Positions 8,545 to 16,069 of a stretch of DNA of 33,547 nt are shown here, in pieces (within the stretch, counting starts at the first letter, position 1; every line of letters begins with the position of its first letter). The stretch covers positions 1-33,547 of the forward strand of contig JAIPIM010000003.1 in the NCBI GenBank assembly GCA_021734725.1, given 5' to 3'. Source of the DNA: Minisyncoccota bacterium. Lineage in GTDB: Bacteria; Verrucomicrobiota; Lentisphaeria; Oligosphaerales; MVZH01. Under the pieces are notes generated by a model. It saw nothing but the letters and a program-made list of their open reading frames with translations, did not search any database and had not been told where the DNA came from. Both the position numbers and the translations under genes were made by a program.

Positions 8545-9687
8545 TCACTGCCGTTGCAGCTCGGCCAGAGTCTCGGAGTTCTCGATGCGGTAGATATAGA
8601 GGAGGACGGCACACAGACCGAAGATGAGCGGTCCGTAAACGATCCCGATCATGCCGAACAAGCGTAAGCCGCCCAGGATCGCGAAAAAGAGCACAACCGT
8701 AGACATCCCGGAACGTCCCTGCATGAGTATGGGACGTAGGAAATTGTCAACCATACCAACCACCAGGATGCACCACAGGGTCAGGAAAATGGCCGCTCCA
8801 ATTTTTCCCATAATCAGCAGGTAAATCACCGCGGGCACCCATATCAGAGCCGTCCCAACCAGCGGGACCAGCGATGCAAGGCCAAGCATCACCCCCCAGA
8901 ACAACGCCGGTATACCCACGATCTTGAACGCGATCATGGCCACAACCGCCTGCACGGCGGCGGTCAGAAAGATCCCCAGCAAGACTGCTTTTGCCAAGTG
9001 TCCAATGCGTTCGAGCAATGTTTCCTCGTACGTCGCCGCAAGCGGAAACAATCCCAGAATATAATGAAGCATACGGTCGCCGTCTCTAAAGGCGTAGAAC
9101 ATGACAAACAGCATAATAAAAAAATTGGCGATCATCAGCCCGGCTTGCGTCAACACCGGCAGGATCCGTTCGGATACGTAGCCGATGGCACCCTCGCTAA
9201 GACGCAGAAGGGTCCCCCGGATATTCAGTTGAGTGGTCTCGCCAGACATAAAGTGATCCATATAGAACTGGCGGATCTTCTGAACACGTGGATGCTCCAG
9301 CAACTCCCGCACCTTCTCACCTTCCATGGCCTTTTCCAGATTGCCGTTTTCCAACCATACTTTGGCATGCCGAAATACTTCAACTCCCTGATCGACCAGT
9401 GACGACACAAACAGCAGAACAGGGATGATAACCAGCAGTGACACAATCACGACCATGACAAAGGCGGCAATGTTTCGGCGTCCATTCAGACGCTTTTCAA
9501 TAAACCTGTACAGAGGATAAAAAATCGAGGCAAGCAGCAGGGCTAGAATGATTGGCGCGAGAAATGGGCGAAGCATCACGATAACTGCGCCCAGTGAGGC
9601 AAAAATCAAGACAAACAATACAATGCGCGACAGCCAGGAGGCCTGCCGTTGTTTTCGTTTGGTAAAATAGGGATGAAGTCGGCGCAT
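8545..9687 (-). CDS. AI-2E family transporter / permease (PerM-YdiK type)
   Basis: The 380-residue integral membrane protein has paired N-terminal helices (from about residue 19), a soluble middle part (residues ~110-180) and a helix-rich C-terminal half, the layout of PF01594. The LVPLVGTALIWVPAVIYLL segment and the late FLRPILMQGRSGMSTVVLFFAILGG run are family-typical. Members have been linked to autoinducer-2 export, Na+/H+ exchange or unknown substrates, so the substrate is not assigned. It lies 11 bases after the LOG-family gene and is probably cotranscribed with it. Its 3' end faces the end of res across 14 bases with no terminator visible. Confidence 0.85.
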   Translation of the reverse strand: MRRLHPYFTKRKQRQASWLSRIVLFVLIFASLGAVIVMLRPFLAPIILALLLASIFYPLYRFIEKRLNGRRNIAAFVMVVIVSLLVIIPVLLFVSSLVDQGVEVFRHAKVWLENGNLEKAMEGEKVRELLEHPRVQKIRQFYMDHFMSGETTQLNIRGTLLRLSEGAIGYVSERILPVLTQAGLMIANFFIMLFVMFYAFRDGDRMLHYILGLFPLAATYEETLLERIGHLAKAVLLGIFLTAAVQAVVAMIAFKIVGIPALFWGVMLGLASLVPLVGTALIWVPAVIYLLIMGKIGAAIFLTLWCILVVGMVDNFLRPILMQGRSGMSTVVLFFAILGGLRLFGMIGIVYGPLIFGLCAVLLYIYRIENSETLAELQRQ

Positions 9688-9698
9688 GGGTCCGGTCT

Positions 9699-10547
9699 TT
9701 AGTCAGAGGGGTCTGACCGATTTTCGGCCGTCGTCCCATTCTGATTATAACTCCAATAGTTGCGAATGTAATCCCAGGCTTCAACGGGAGTATCGCAAAA
9801 CCGAACAATATCCAGATCGTCAGGACTCACCAAACCGCGCTCGACAAACAGTTCCCAATTGATAACATCACGCCAAAACTCGCCACCGAAAAGCACAACG
9901 GGAATCGGTTCGATTTTTCCCGTCTGGATAAGGGTCAGTGTTTCGAATACCTCGTCCATGGTTCCGAACCCGCCCGGGAACGCGCACAACGCCCTCGCAC
10001 GCAACAGAAAATGCATCTTGCGAATACTGAAATAATGAAATTGAAAGCACAGATCGTCTGTAATATACGCATTAGGCTCCTGCTCGAATGGAAGAGTAAT
10101 ATTCAAACCAATGGACTTGGCGCCGACGTCATTGGCCCCACGGTTCCCCGCTTCCATTATGCCACCCCCTCCACCCGTCATGATGACAAAATCACATGTA
10201 TCATCGCGCTGTGCACAGCGGCTGACTATACTGGCGAACTCACGTGCCATTTCGTAGTAATGACTTTGCTCCATGCGGATATGGGCCAACCGCAAGCGCT
10301 CCCGCACCTCCGGATCGTCGGGCGCACGGTCATGTTCAGCCCGGACACGCTCAAGCCCTTCCCGCGCCGATTCCGGAGTGGGCAGGCGCGCACTTCCGAA
10401 CAAGACAATGGTCGAGCGGATATTCTTGTCATGCATGGCGATTTCCGGCTTCAAATATTCCAGCTGAAGCCGCACGGGGCGACAATGTTCCCCCTTAAGA
10501 AAAGCCATGTCTTCGTACGCTTTTAACGGTATCTGGCGTGTCTCCAC
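9699..10547 (-). CDS. LOG / TIGR00730 family Rossmann-fold nucleotide 5'-monophosphate phosphoribohydrolase
   Basis: The 282-residue protein has the LOG signature PGGFGTMDE at residues 191-199, the upstream GGGGGIMEAGNRGA block (126-138) and FGSARLP (50-56). Characterised members hydrolyse the N-glycosidic bond of nucleoside 5'-monophosphates; some make cytokinins, others (PpnN-like) recycle nucleotides. The GTG start at 10547 is preferred over an ATG at 10508. AGGA lies about 9 bases upstream of the GTG, and the extra residues (KAYEDMAF) resemble the conserved opening of longer family members. It sits between rdgC (70-base gap) and the AI-2E gene (11-base gap). Substrate is unassigned. Confidence 0.88.
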   Translation of the reverse strand: METRQIPLKAYEDMAFLKGEHCRPVRLQLEYLKPEIAMHDKNIRSTIVLFGSARLPTPESAREGLERVRAEHDRAPDDPEVRERLRLAHIRMEQSHYYEMAREFASIVSRCAQRDDTCDFVIMTGGGGGIMEAGNRGANDVGAKSIGLNITLPFEQEPNAYITDDLCFQFHYFSIRKMHFLLRARALCAFPGGFGTMDEVFETLTLIQTGKIEPIPVVLFGGEFWRDVINWELFVERGLVSPDDLDIVRFCDTPVEAWDYIRNYWSYNQNGTTAENRSDPSD

Positions 10548-10571
10548 CGAGAATTGTCCTCATAGTTCATA

Positions 10572-10594
10572 CACTTTTTCACCACTTTTTTCAC
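10572..10594 (-). repeat. Tandem GTGAAAAA(A)GTG pair upstream of the LOG-family gene
   Basis: On the minus strand the gap reads GTGAAAAAAGTG directly followed by GTGAAAAAGTG, two near-identical 11-12 base units. They lie 25-47 bases before the GTG start. They could be a regulator-binding pair or chance AT-rich sequence. The adjacent 10589-10605 segment recurs at 14285-14301 with 16 of 17 bases matching. Confidence 0.35.
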
Positions 10595-10617
10595 GAATTC
10601 AGGACAGTGACAAATAA

Positions 10618-11718
10618 TCACTTCGCGTCCATTGCTTTTACCCATGCCTTGGCCTCTTCCTGAATGGCGGCCGTCTTGCCGCCGTCCGATAGTTGCATGA
10701 TAAAATGCTTGAACAATTCCATCAGCACCGTCTGAAAGACATACAGGTTTGTCATGCGCTCTTCGAATATGCTGCCCGGGTCGAGCGCTTCGCCTTCCGG
10801 CACTTTCAGCCCGCGGAAAATAAAATGCTCGGCGTCCACGGAAACGCTCCAGACCTCAGCTTGAGAACGTGCCATAACGAGCTTTGCCTGACGAAGTTTC
10901 TTCCCGACCATGAGAGCGGCCTTGGCTTCCGCCGCCAATGTGGGAAGTCCTTTGCGGATGGCGGATTCAAGGGCCCCCTGCCCGTCCGCTACAAACACGA
11001 GGGGGCCGTCAATCATCATGCTGAACTCGCCTAACTGTGTTTTGGGCAGAACACCGTTGCGCTGATCCAGGTAGAACCAGAGCCACGTCAGAAAACTCTC
11101 CCCCAGCGTTCCACCGGCCATGGCATCGTCCTGTTCAGGCGAGAAATTTAATGTGGCGAGTGATGAAATATCGCCCTGGATATGTTCCGCGGCCACAACT
11201 TCCGGTGCCAGCGGTATCGGTTCAAATCCCACGGTCTGATGAAACATAGCGGCGAACGTGTCGAACTGCTTGTCGGATGTTGCCGTCACATAGAGCTTGT
11301 CCGAACTGGAGTCCACCACGAAATGAATGCCGGTCAATTGCGGCGGCATATCCGGCAGCAATCGTTCCGTTACTTCCTGCTTGATCTGCTTGCGTTGCTT
11401 GCGGCCGACAGTCTCCTGCCCTTGCTCCGACATCAGCTCAAGCTCAGCCATGCGGCACTCGGCCTGCAACAGGGACGCGGGAATCTTGCGCTGAGCCTGC
11501 CGCAGACACAGACGCAAATAGCCGCCGAGATAAGCGGTCTCTTCGTCGATGCGCGACTCAAGCAGATGCCGTCCACTGACCCACCCCAACTGGGGCTCAT
11601 CCTTAACGTATTGCAAGGGCGCCGCCGCTTTGTCCGCAAAGCGACTGAGAGCATCCTCAGGCATCGGCTGCGGCATATGACAAACACGAAAAATGACACT
11701 GCCAGACTCAAACGGCAT
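10618..11718 (-). CDS. rdgC: RdgC-like recombination-associated protein
   Basis: The 366-residue protein has the features of RdgC relatives outside the enterobacteria: an MPFESGSV opening, GWVSGRHLL (45-53), the basic RKQRKQIKQEVTERLLP segment (106-122), a strand pattern ending in VDSSSDKLYVTATSDKQ, and a later FLTWLWFYLDQ block. E. coli RdgC is a ring-shaped DNA-binding protein that limits RecA action; the function here is carried over from the family. The ATG at 11718 is chosen over a frame opening at 11748 because AAAGGA lies 7-10 bases upstream and the protein opening fits. A good promoter lies about 60 bases upstream. It is probably the first gene of an rdgC-LOG-AI-2E transcript. Family membership is by recognition, without a search. 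Confidence 0.65.
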   Translation of the reverse strand: MPFESGSVIFRVCHMPQPMPEDALSRFADKAAAPLQYVKDEPQLGWVSGRHLLESRIDEETAYLGGYLRLCLRQAQRKIPASLLQAECRMAELELMSEQGQETVGRKQRKQIKQEVTERLLPDMPPQLTGIHFVVDSSSDKLYVTATSDKQFDTFAAMFHQTVGFEPIPLAPEVVAAEHIQGDISSLATLNFSPEQDDAMAGGTLGESFLTWLWFYLDQRNGVLPKTQLGEFSMMIDGPLVFVADGQGALESAIRKGLPTLAAEAKAALMVGKKLRQAKLVMARSQAEVWSVSVDAEHFIFRGLKVPEGEALDPGSIFEERMTNLYVFQTVLMELFKHFIMQLSDGGKTAAIQEEAKAWVKAMDAK

Positions 11719-11778
11719 AATACATCCTTTCTCTCCAGATCCAAACAAGGGATTTCAGCGGCATTAAAGCAAACCTTA

Positions 11779-11807
11779 AATATAGACCGGCTAGCATCGG
11801 TTGTAAA
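11779..11807 (-). promoter_or_regulatory. Strong candidate sigma70-type promoter for rdgC
   Basis: Read on the minus strand, TTTACA (11807-11802, 5 of 6) is followed after exactly 17 bases by TATATT (11784-11779, 5 of 6). Transcription would start near 11772, leaving a leader of about 50 bases before the AAAGGA/ATG of rdgC. This is the best-scoring promoter-like pair I noticed by eye in the window. Confidence 0.6.
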
Positions 11808-11842
11808 CCCGGGAACCTATCCGACTTTGGCGGCCTACGGCA

Positions 11843-12796
11843 TCAAAACTCGTTAAACACCTCGTGGCCAGTGCGAAGTGTGCCGTCAGCTTCGATGAAG
11901 GCCATGTAGCCGGCAGGACCTATCGGGCCAAACTCCGGACGGTGCCCGTCAGCGACCAGCGTATGATGGAGAAGGTGCGGAAGAAACCCCAGTCGCCTTT
12001 CGTTGTAAGCGCGAAGGGATACCTTGATGGACTCCACGCGTTCCCCGTCCTCAAGGCTCCCCCAGCAGCACTCAGTGACCAGAGCGGGCTTGCCGGTTCG
12101 ATTGATGACCTGTATGGACTCGTCGAGGGATGTCTGCAGGGCTTCAGGCGTAGAGCACCAGGATGTGCGGAAATAGGGATGCAGCGAGAAGGCATCCACC
12201 CATTCCGCGATCCCACTTTCCTGGACGGCCGCGTCATGCGCCCATTGTGTGCCGACCGTGCACAGCGCACCGTTGTCTACCTCGCGGACGGCATCCCGCA
12301 TCTCAAGCAGGAAGCCTCCCCACAGTTGCCTGCTGCCCGTGTCCCTCGCGTTGTTGAACGGTTCGTTGCAGAGGTCCCATATCAGGATCGCGTCCCGCTG
12401 TGGCATTACCGCCGCAACCACATCGCGCACATACTGCCGGTACACGGTCCGGTTTTTATGCGGAACAATTAGCTCAGGCACGAGGCCGCCGAAGCTCGGG
12501 AGTCCGAACCAGCCATTGAACACGACCGGTATCGCCCTCAGTTCCAGCTCGGCGAGAATCCCGGCCGCGGTCGCCAGATTGCTTAGGTACCGCTCCCGAT
12601 CACTCAGCCACGCATCCATCGACAGCCAGATGCGAACAGTATTTATCCCCGGGAAAAACGTCTTCCCGCGTGACAGCTCGATACGATACAGCTGCGGAGT
12701 GAAACGCTCCCAGACCTGGAGCCCATTCATTCCGTTGCTCGGCTGATAGTTGAACCCGCGTATGGATTCGTAGGTGGCGTTCTTTAGTTCGACCAT
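11843..12796 (-). CDS. GH5-like (clan GH-A) glycoside hydrolase
   Basis: The 317-residue protein reads as a single (beta/alpha)8 glycosidase domain. The acid/base motif WDLCNEP puts the catalytic Glu at 145, and the nucleophile motif ALVTECCWGS puts it at 242. The HPYF motif near 206-209 and the NTVRIWLS strand near 52-59 also fit clan A. No signal peptide is apparent, suggesting a cytoplasmic enzyme acting on imported oligosaccharide or glycoside; the substrate is unknown. The ATG has GAGGG close upstream. Its first 13 bases overlap the end of the glycerate kinase gene, so the two are probably translationally coupled. GH5 versus a neighbouring clan-A family is not certain. Confidence 0.75.
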   Translation of the reverse strand: MVELKNATYESIRGFNYQPSNGMNGLQVWERFTPQLYRIELSRGKTFFPGINTVRIWLSMDAWLSDRERYLSNLATAAGILAELELRAIPVVFNGWFGLPSFGGLVPELIVPHKNRTVYRQYVRDVVAAVMPQRDAILIWDLCNEPFNNARDTGSRQLWGGFLLEMRDAVREVDNGALCTVGTQWAHDAAVQESGIAEWVDAFSLHPYFRTSWCSTPEALQTSLDESIQVINRTGKPALVTECCWGSLEDGERVESIKVSLRAYNERRLGFLPHLLHHTLVADGHRPEFGPIGPAGYMAFIEADGTLRTGHEVFNEF

Positions 12797-14205
12797 AATT
12801 CCCTCGTCCTCGGAGCCTGTCGAATTTGGGCGGCATGAAACGCTTTCGACTCATGCCGTCCAAGTCCGAAGCCTCCTAGTATGATCTGAAGATCCATGAC
12901 ATTCGTCTTTGTGGGGCCGGTTATGACCAGATCATTCAGGGAAGCGAAAAACGGATACGCGTCGTGTTCAAGAAGAGCTGTTTCCGGATTAAGTCCGGCG
13001 TCACAAGCTCTCGAGACAGTTTTTCCATCAACCATCGCGCCGGCCGCGTCCGTGGGCCCGTCGGTGCCATCGGTCCCAGCACTCAAAACCGTCAGACCCG
13101 GCTGCCCGGAAATCTCCAACGCGGCCGCCAACGCCAGTTCCTGGTTTCGCCCGCCTTTTCCATAATGTTCGCCAAGCGAAACCGTAGTTTCACCTCCGGA
13201 GATCATACAGGTTCGCTCACCGCTTCCCCTGATCTTTTCAATCGCATCCCCGCACAGTGAGCGCGCGGCCACGCGTGCCTCGCCAGCGACGGGTTCTTTC
13301 AGAACGTCCACCTTGTATCCCCTCTTCTCCGCCTCTTTAGCCGCAAAAGCTTTGGCCAACTCATTGTTGCCGCACAAAACACGGTACACCTTCTCGAACA
13401 CCGGGTCTCCCGGCTTGGGTGTTTCCGACCGCGTTCCACGCATTCCAGCTTGAATCACCTGACGAACAGCATCGGACACCTGTTCCCATATCCCGTAACG
13501 ACAGAGGATGTCATGGGCCTCGGCAAAGGTGCTGGGATCAGGTGCGAACGGCCCGGATGCAATGGTAGCGGGATCGTCCCCAACCACATCGGAGAGCGTC
13601 AGTTCCACCACAGTGGCTGGACTGGCAAGCTGGGCGCATCGCCCCCCTTTCACCGCCGATACGTGCTTGCGCACCGCATTGATCTCGTCAATCGCCGCTC
13701 CCGATGCCAATAGAACCCGATTCAGGTCAACGATATCGTTTAATTCCAATCCCGCCGCGGGCTGGCAGAATAATGCGGAGCCGCCGCCGCTGATCAATGC
13801 AATAACTAAGTCATCTTCCCGGAGACTGGACAACAGGCTTGAGATCTTATTGGCCCCCCGAACTCCCCGCGCATCCGGCTCCGGATGCCTCGCCTCGCAT
13901 ATCTCGACAGCCTTCAGTTGAACGTCTTCCCGATGCCCCTCTTTTATAATCGCAACTCCCTCGGCAATGCGGTCTCCGAGAACGTCCTCCACCGCCCGCG
14001 CCATAGGGTACCCTGCTTTGCCGAGCCCCACGACAACGACACGATGAATGTCAGCCAAGCGCCGGGTGACAGGTGGATTGCCCCGTACGAACAGATCCCC
14101 CTTTTCCAGACACAGGACACGGTGCACCGCGGCATACGGTTCCACGCCGGCAACTCCGGCCTTGAAAATCTCGAATGCGTCAGTTCGAAGAGAGCGTAGA
14201 TTCAC
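12784..14205 (-). CDS. Glycerate 2-kinase, MOFRL family
   Basis: The 473-residue protein has the GckA/TtuD architecture: an N-terminal glycerate-kinase domain with VVVVGLGKAGYPMA (57-69) and ISGGGSALFCQPAAG (from ~138), then a MOFRL domain with SGGETTVSLGEHYGKGGRNQ and AGTDGTDGPTDAAGA. It would phosphorylate D-glycerate to 2-phosphoglycerate using ATP, feeding lower glycolysis. The family normally ends soon after a TNVNDLQILL-like strand (here TNVMDLQIILG); this protein runs about 29 residues further, through a DNA palindrome. The start is GTG at 14205 with a poor ribosome-binding site, but the opening LRTDAFEIFKAGVAGVEP fits the family. It overlaps the GH5-like gene by 13 bases. Function is well supported; the sugar-acid pathway feeding it is not visible. 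Confidence 0.9.
   Translation of the reverse strand: MNLRSLRTDAFEIFKAGVAGVEPYAAVHRVLCLEKGDLFVRGNPPVTRRLADIHRVVVVGLGKAGYPMARAVEDVLGDRIAEGVAIIKEGHREDVQLKAVEICEARHPEPDARGVRGANKISSLLSSLREDDLVIALISGGGSALFCQPAAGLELNDIVDLNRVLLASGAAIDEINAVRKHVSAVKGGRCAQLASPATVVELTLSDVVGDDPATIASGPFAPDPSTFAEAHDILCRYGIWEQVSDAVRQVIQAGMRGTRSETPKPGDPVFEKVYRVLCGNNELAKAFAAKEAEKRGYKVDVLKEPVAGEARVAARSLCGDAIEKIRGSGERTCMISGGETTVSLGEHYGKGGRNQELALAAALEISGQPGLTVLSAGTDGTDGPTDAAGAMVDGKTVSRACDAGLNPETALLEHDAYPFFASLNDLVITGPTKTNVMDLQIILGGFGLGRHESKAFHAAQIRQAPRTRELWSN
12813..12875 (-). repeat. Palindromic element inside the 3' end of the glycerate kinase gene
   Basis: Arms 12813-12838 and 12851-12875 are imperfect inverted copies sharing CGGCATGA at the inner end, with a 12-base loop. 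On the minus strand the element is read in frame and encodes about 21 residues of the kinase's C-terminal tail. The arm GCCTGTCGAATTTGGGCGGC resembles the arms at 14407-14463 and the solo arm at 503-524. Confidence 0.55.
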
Positions 14206-14293
14206 TGTGAAGTGCGTTTACCTTAATCTTGATCTTTGCCGTAGTCTTTCGCTCTGATCGCAATCCGCTGCACCACCGCTGACATTTCACGGA

Positions 14294-14399
14294 TTCAGGA
14301 CTATAGCCTGAAAACCGGTTGCGGGGACAGTGTGACCGCCTTTTTTTGATGGGAATTCCGTCACACGTCCGCTGAAAAGCCGGATTCCGGCTTTTCAGC
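14294..14399. repeat. Cluster of three hairpins between DUF3604 and glycerate kinase genes
   Basis: The 243-base gap holds no credible gene. It contains TTCAGG/CCTGAA (14294-14299 / 14307-14312), GTGTGAC/GTCACAC (14330-14336 / 14360-14366) around a GGAATTCC palindrome, and a perfect 13-bp stem GCTGAAAAGCCGG (14371-14383) with its complement at 14387-14399 and a 3-base loop. The last is strong enough to stop transcription or protect an RNA end, though it lacks a U-run on either side. A fourth palindrome follows at 14407. Confidence 0.6.
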
Positions 14400-14406
14400 A
14401 ATATCA

Positions 14407-14463
14407 GGCTGTTGGATTTAGTGGCTCGAATCCATCAGATTCGAGGCGCTAAGTCCGACAGCC
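14407..14463 (-). repeat. Palindromic element containing the stop codon of the DUF3604 gene
   Basis: Two 26-base arms (14407-14432 and 14438-14463) are near-perfect inverted copies around the 5-base loop CATCA. On the minus strand the first arm reads GGCTGTCGGACTTAG, which supplies the last codons and the TAG stop of the DUF3604 gene. It may act as that gene's terminator-like hairpin. Its arm start matches the 12813-12875 element. Confidence 0.6.
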
Positions 14464-15906
14464 TGCCAGGACAAAAGCGGGGCTGCTCCACGCGCGAGCG
14501 CCGTTTCCGAAAGTCGCCCGCACATAGTAGTATACGAAGTCTCCAATATGCTTCGAAGACAACCACAACGGGCTTAAATCCTCCTCATCAACGTAGTCGA
14601 TATCGGCGCGCCAGTCATTGGGGTTGAATGTGTGAACGGTCTCGCCGTTGCGGACAATATCCACCGACTCGATATCGGTTTTTCCAGCGACCGCGGCTTG
14701 GATCCGCCTGGTCTTGCAATTCTCCATTTTCGTTCCGAAGGGCTGGCCGTTCACCGTTCCCATGACGAGAGAACGATCGAGGCTGGCGGCATAACAACGA
14801 CGCTCTTTCAAGGCCTGGACCAAGCTCGAGCGCTCCAGCGAGTTCGCGAAAACGGCGGTCATCCCCGGATGCGCGTCAATGTGGTCCGCCTCGAATCCCC
14901 TGCCGCGCCCGGTGGTTAATGTGCAATGGGAATCCGTCCCTCCAATGAACCCCAGAGGGAGCCCCTGATTCAGCAGATCGACTGCGTAACTCGGACCGTC
15001 GTGAACCTTTTTCAGAGGGTTGGGATTGCCCCGATATTCCGAAGTTCCCCATTTCGAGTGAATTTCAACCACCGGCATCATCGCCTCTCCCGGATATATG
15101 GCATCCGGGATTTCACCGTGTTTGCCCGTGCGGGTGGTGTGATGGGGCACGACAATAAAATCGTCCTCGCTCATTTTCCCCTTCATCTCGTCGGCCAGGG
15201 TGGCCACATTGCCGCCATCGTACTCGTCGACGAAGAGGTCGGGAAAACCCGTCATATACACATTGTTGTCCCCGCCGCATCCTCCCTGCAGCGAGGCTTC
15301 GAAACAGGGCAGAGTCACAAACTTCCCGGGCTCATTGAAGAGATTCGCCACGGCCGTCTGCTCTTTCCATTTGGCATACTCGCAACGTCCGTTGGAGACG
15401 TGGTCCGCGGCACTGGCCCAGTCCAAACCGGTGCTGTGGCGAGCCGCTGTAAAACAGTAGTTAAGGGAACGGCAACGTTCAGGATGACAGTTCGACAGGT
15501 TGGTGTGGATGTGCGGATCTCCCCACCAAATCGACTCCGTGTTCGCCGAGGAACACCTTGTTGGATTACTGTGGAAAAGACGACCGCCGAGCATACCCTC
15601 AAACCGAAATACCCCCTCGTCACCCAAAACAACTCCCCCGATTCGAGCCACAGCCGGCTCGCCTTCGGTGAATGAGATCTCCACATCCAGACCGCCGCCC
15701 CCCGACCCTTTGACGCCGACTTTCGCAACAGCGCGCGTTGCCGGAAAGCCGTGCTCGTCATAAACCGCCACTTTAATGTCGAAAGGTATTCCCGGACGGG
15801 TCAGAGACGGAATAACCAGATTCAGCGAGTCGGGGACCCCGTCCGGCCCTTCCAGCATCAGAATTTTCCGTTCCATCTCGGCGAGAAAAGTCACGCGGCA
15901 ATCCAT
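14449..15906 (-). CDS. DUF3604 PHP-domain metal-dependent hydrolase-like protein
   Basis: The 485-residue protein has an N-terminal beta-rich region (to ~residue 115). A PHP-type metal site follows: GDPHIHTN (129-136), SAADHVSNG (165-173), VPHHTTR (253-259) and GGTDSH (322-327). These histidines and aspartates are the expected metal ligands of polymerase/histidinol-phosphatase-fold phosphoesterases. A C-terminal beta domain follows. DUF3604 proteins have no firmly established substrate. The ATG at 15906, with GAAGGG 8 bases upstream, is preferred over a TTG two codons earlier. No signal peptide is visible. The neighbours are a glycerate kinase and two glycoside hydrolases, so a role in sugar-conjugate breakdown is possible but unproven. 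The stop codon is supplied by a palindromic repeat. Confidence 0.82.
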   Translation of the reverse strand: MDCRVTFLAEMERKILMLEGPDGVPDSLNLVIPSLTRPGIPFDIKVAVYDEHGFPATRAVAKVGVKGSGGGGLDVEISFTEGEPAVARIGGVVLGDEGVFRFEGMLGGRLFHSNPTRCSSANTESIWWGDPHIHTNLSNCHPERCRSLNYCFTAARHSTGLDWASAADHVSNGRCEYAKWKEQTAVANLFNEPGKFVTLPCFEASLQGGCGGDNNVYMTGFPDLFVDEYDGGNVATLADEMKGKMSEDDFIVVPHHTTRTGKHGEIPDAIYPGEAMMPVVEIHSKWGTSEYRGNPNPLKKVHDGPSYAVDLLNQGLPLGFIGGTDSHCTLTTGRGRGFEADHIDAHPGMTAVFANSLERSSLVQALKERRCYAASLDRSLVMGTVNGQPFGTKMENCKTRRIQAAVAGKTDIESVDIVRNGETVHTFNPNDWRADIDYVDEEDLSPLWLSSKHIGDFVYYYVRATFGNGARAWSSPAFVLAGCRT

Positions 15907-16006
15907 GGTCAAAACCCTTCCATAAAATTGAGCTTACGAAGTCTGAGTCCGAAAAACAAACGCTCGCAAGCATACTCTTACGGCCAGCTTGAGCTTTTAG
16001 AGTAGA

Positions 16007-16069
16007 CTCATCCTTCCGCCCTCAGCCCTCATCCTTCCGCCTTCAGCCCTCATCCTTCCGCCTTCAGCA
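16007..16069 (-). repeat. Heptamer-phased tandem repeat (3 x 21 bases) at the end of the GH116 gene
   Basis: Three 21-base copies differ at one or two positions. On the minus strand each resolves into three 7-mers, GAAGGCG, GAAGGAT and GAGGGCT, so the whole is a run of eight GARGGNN heptamers plus partial ends. The last copy overlaps the GH116 TGA (16064-16066). The remaining bases up to 15906 are AT-richer with no clear gene. Confidence 0.8.

Noticed and set aside
16007..16069. CRISPR array
   Set aside because: The repeats are contiguous, without unique spacers, and no cas genes are in the window.
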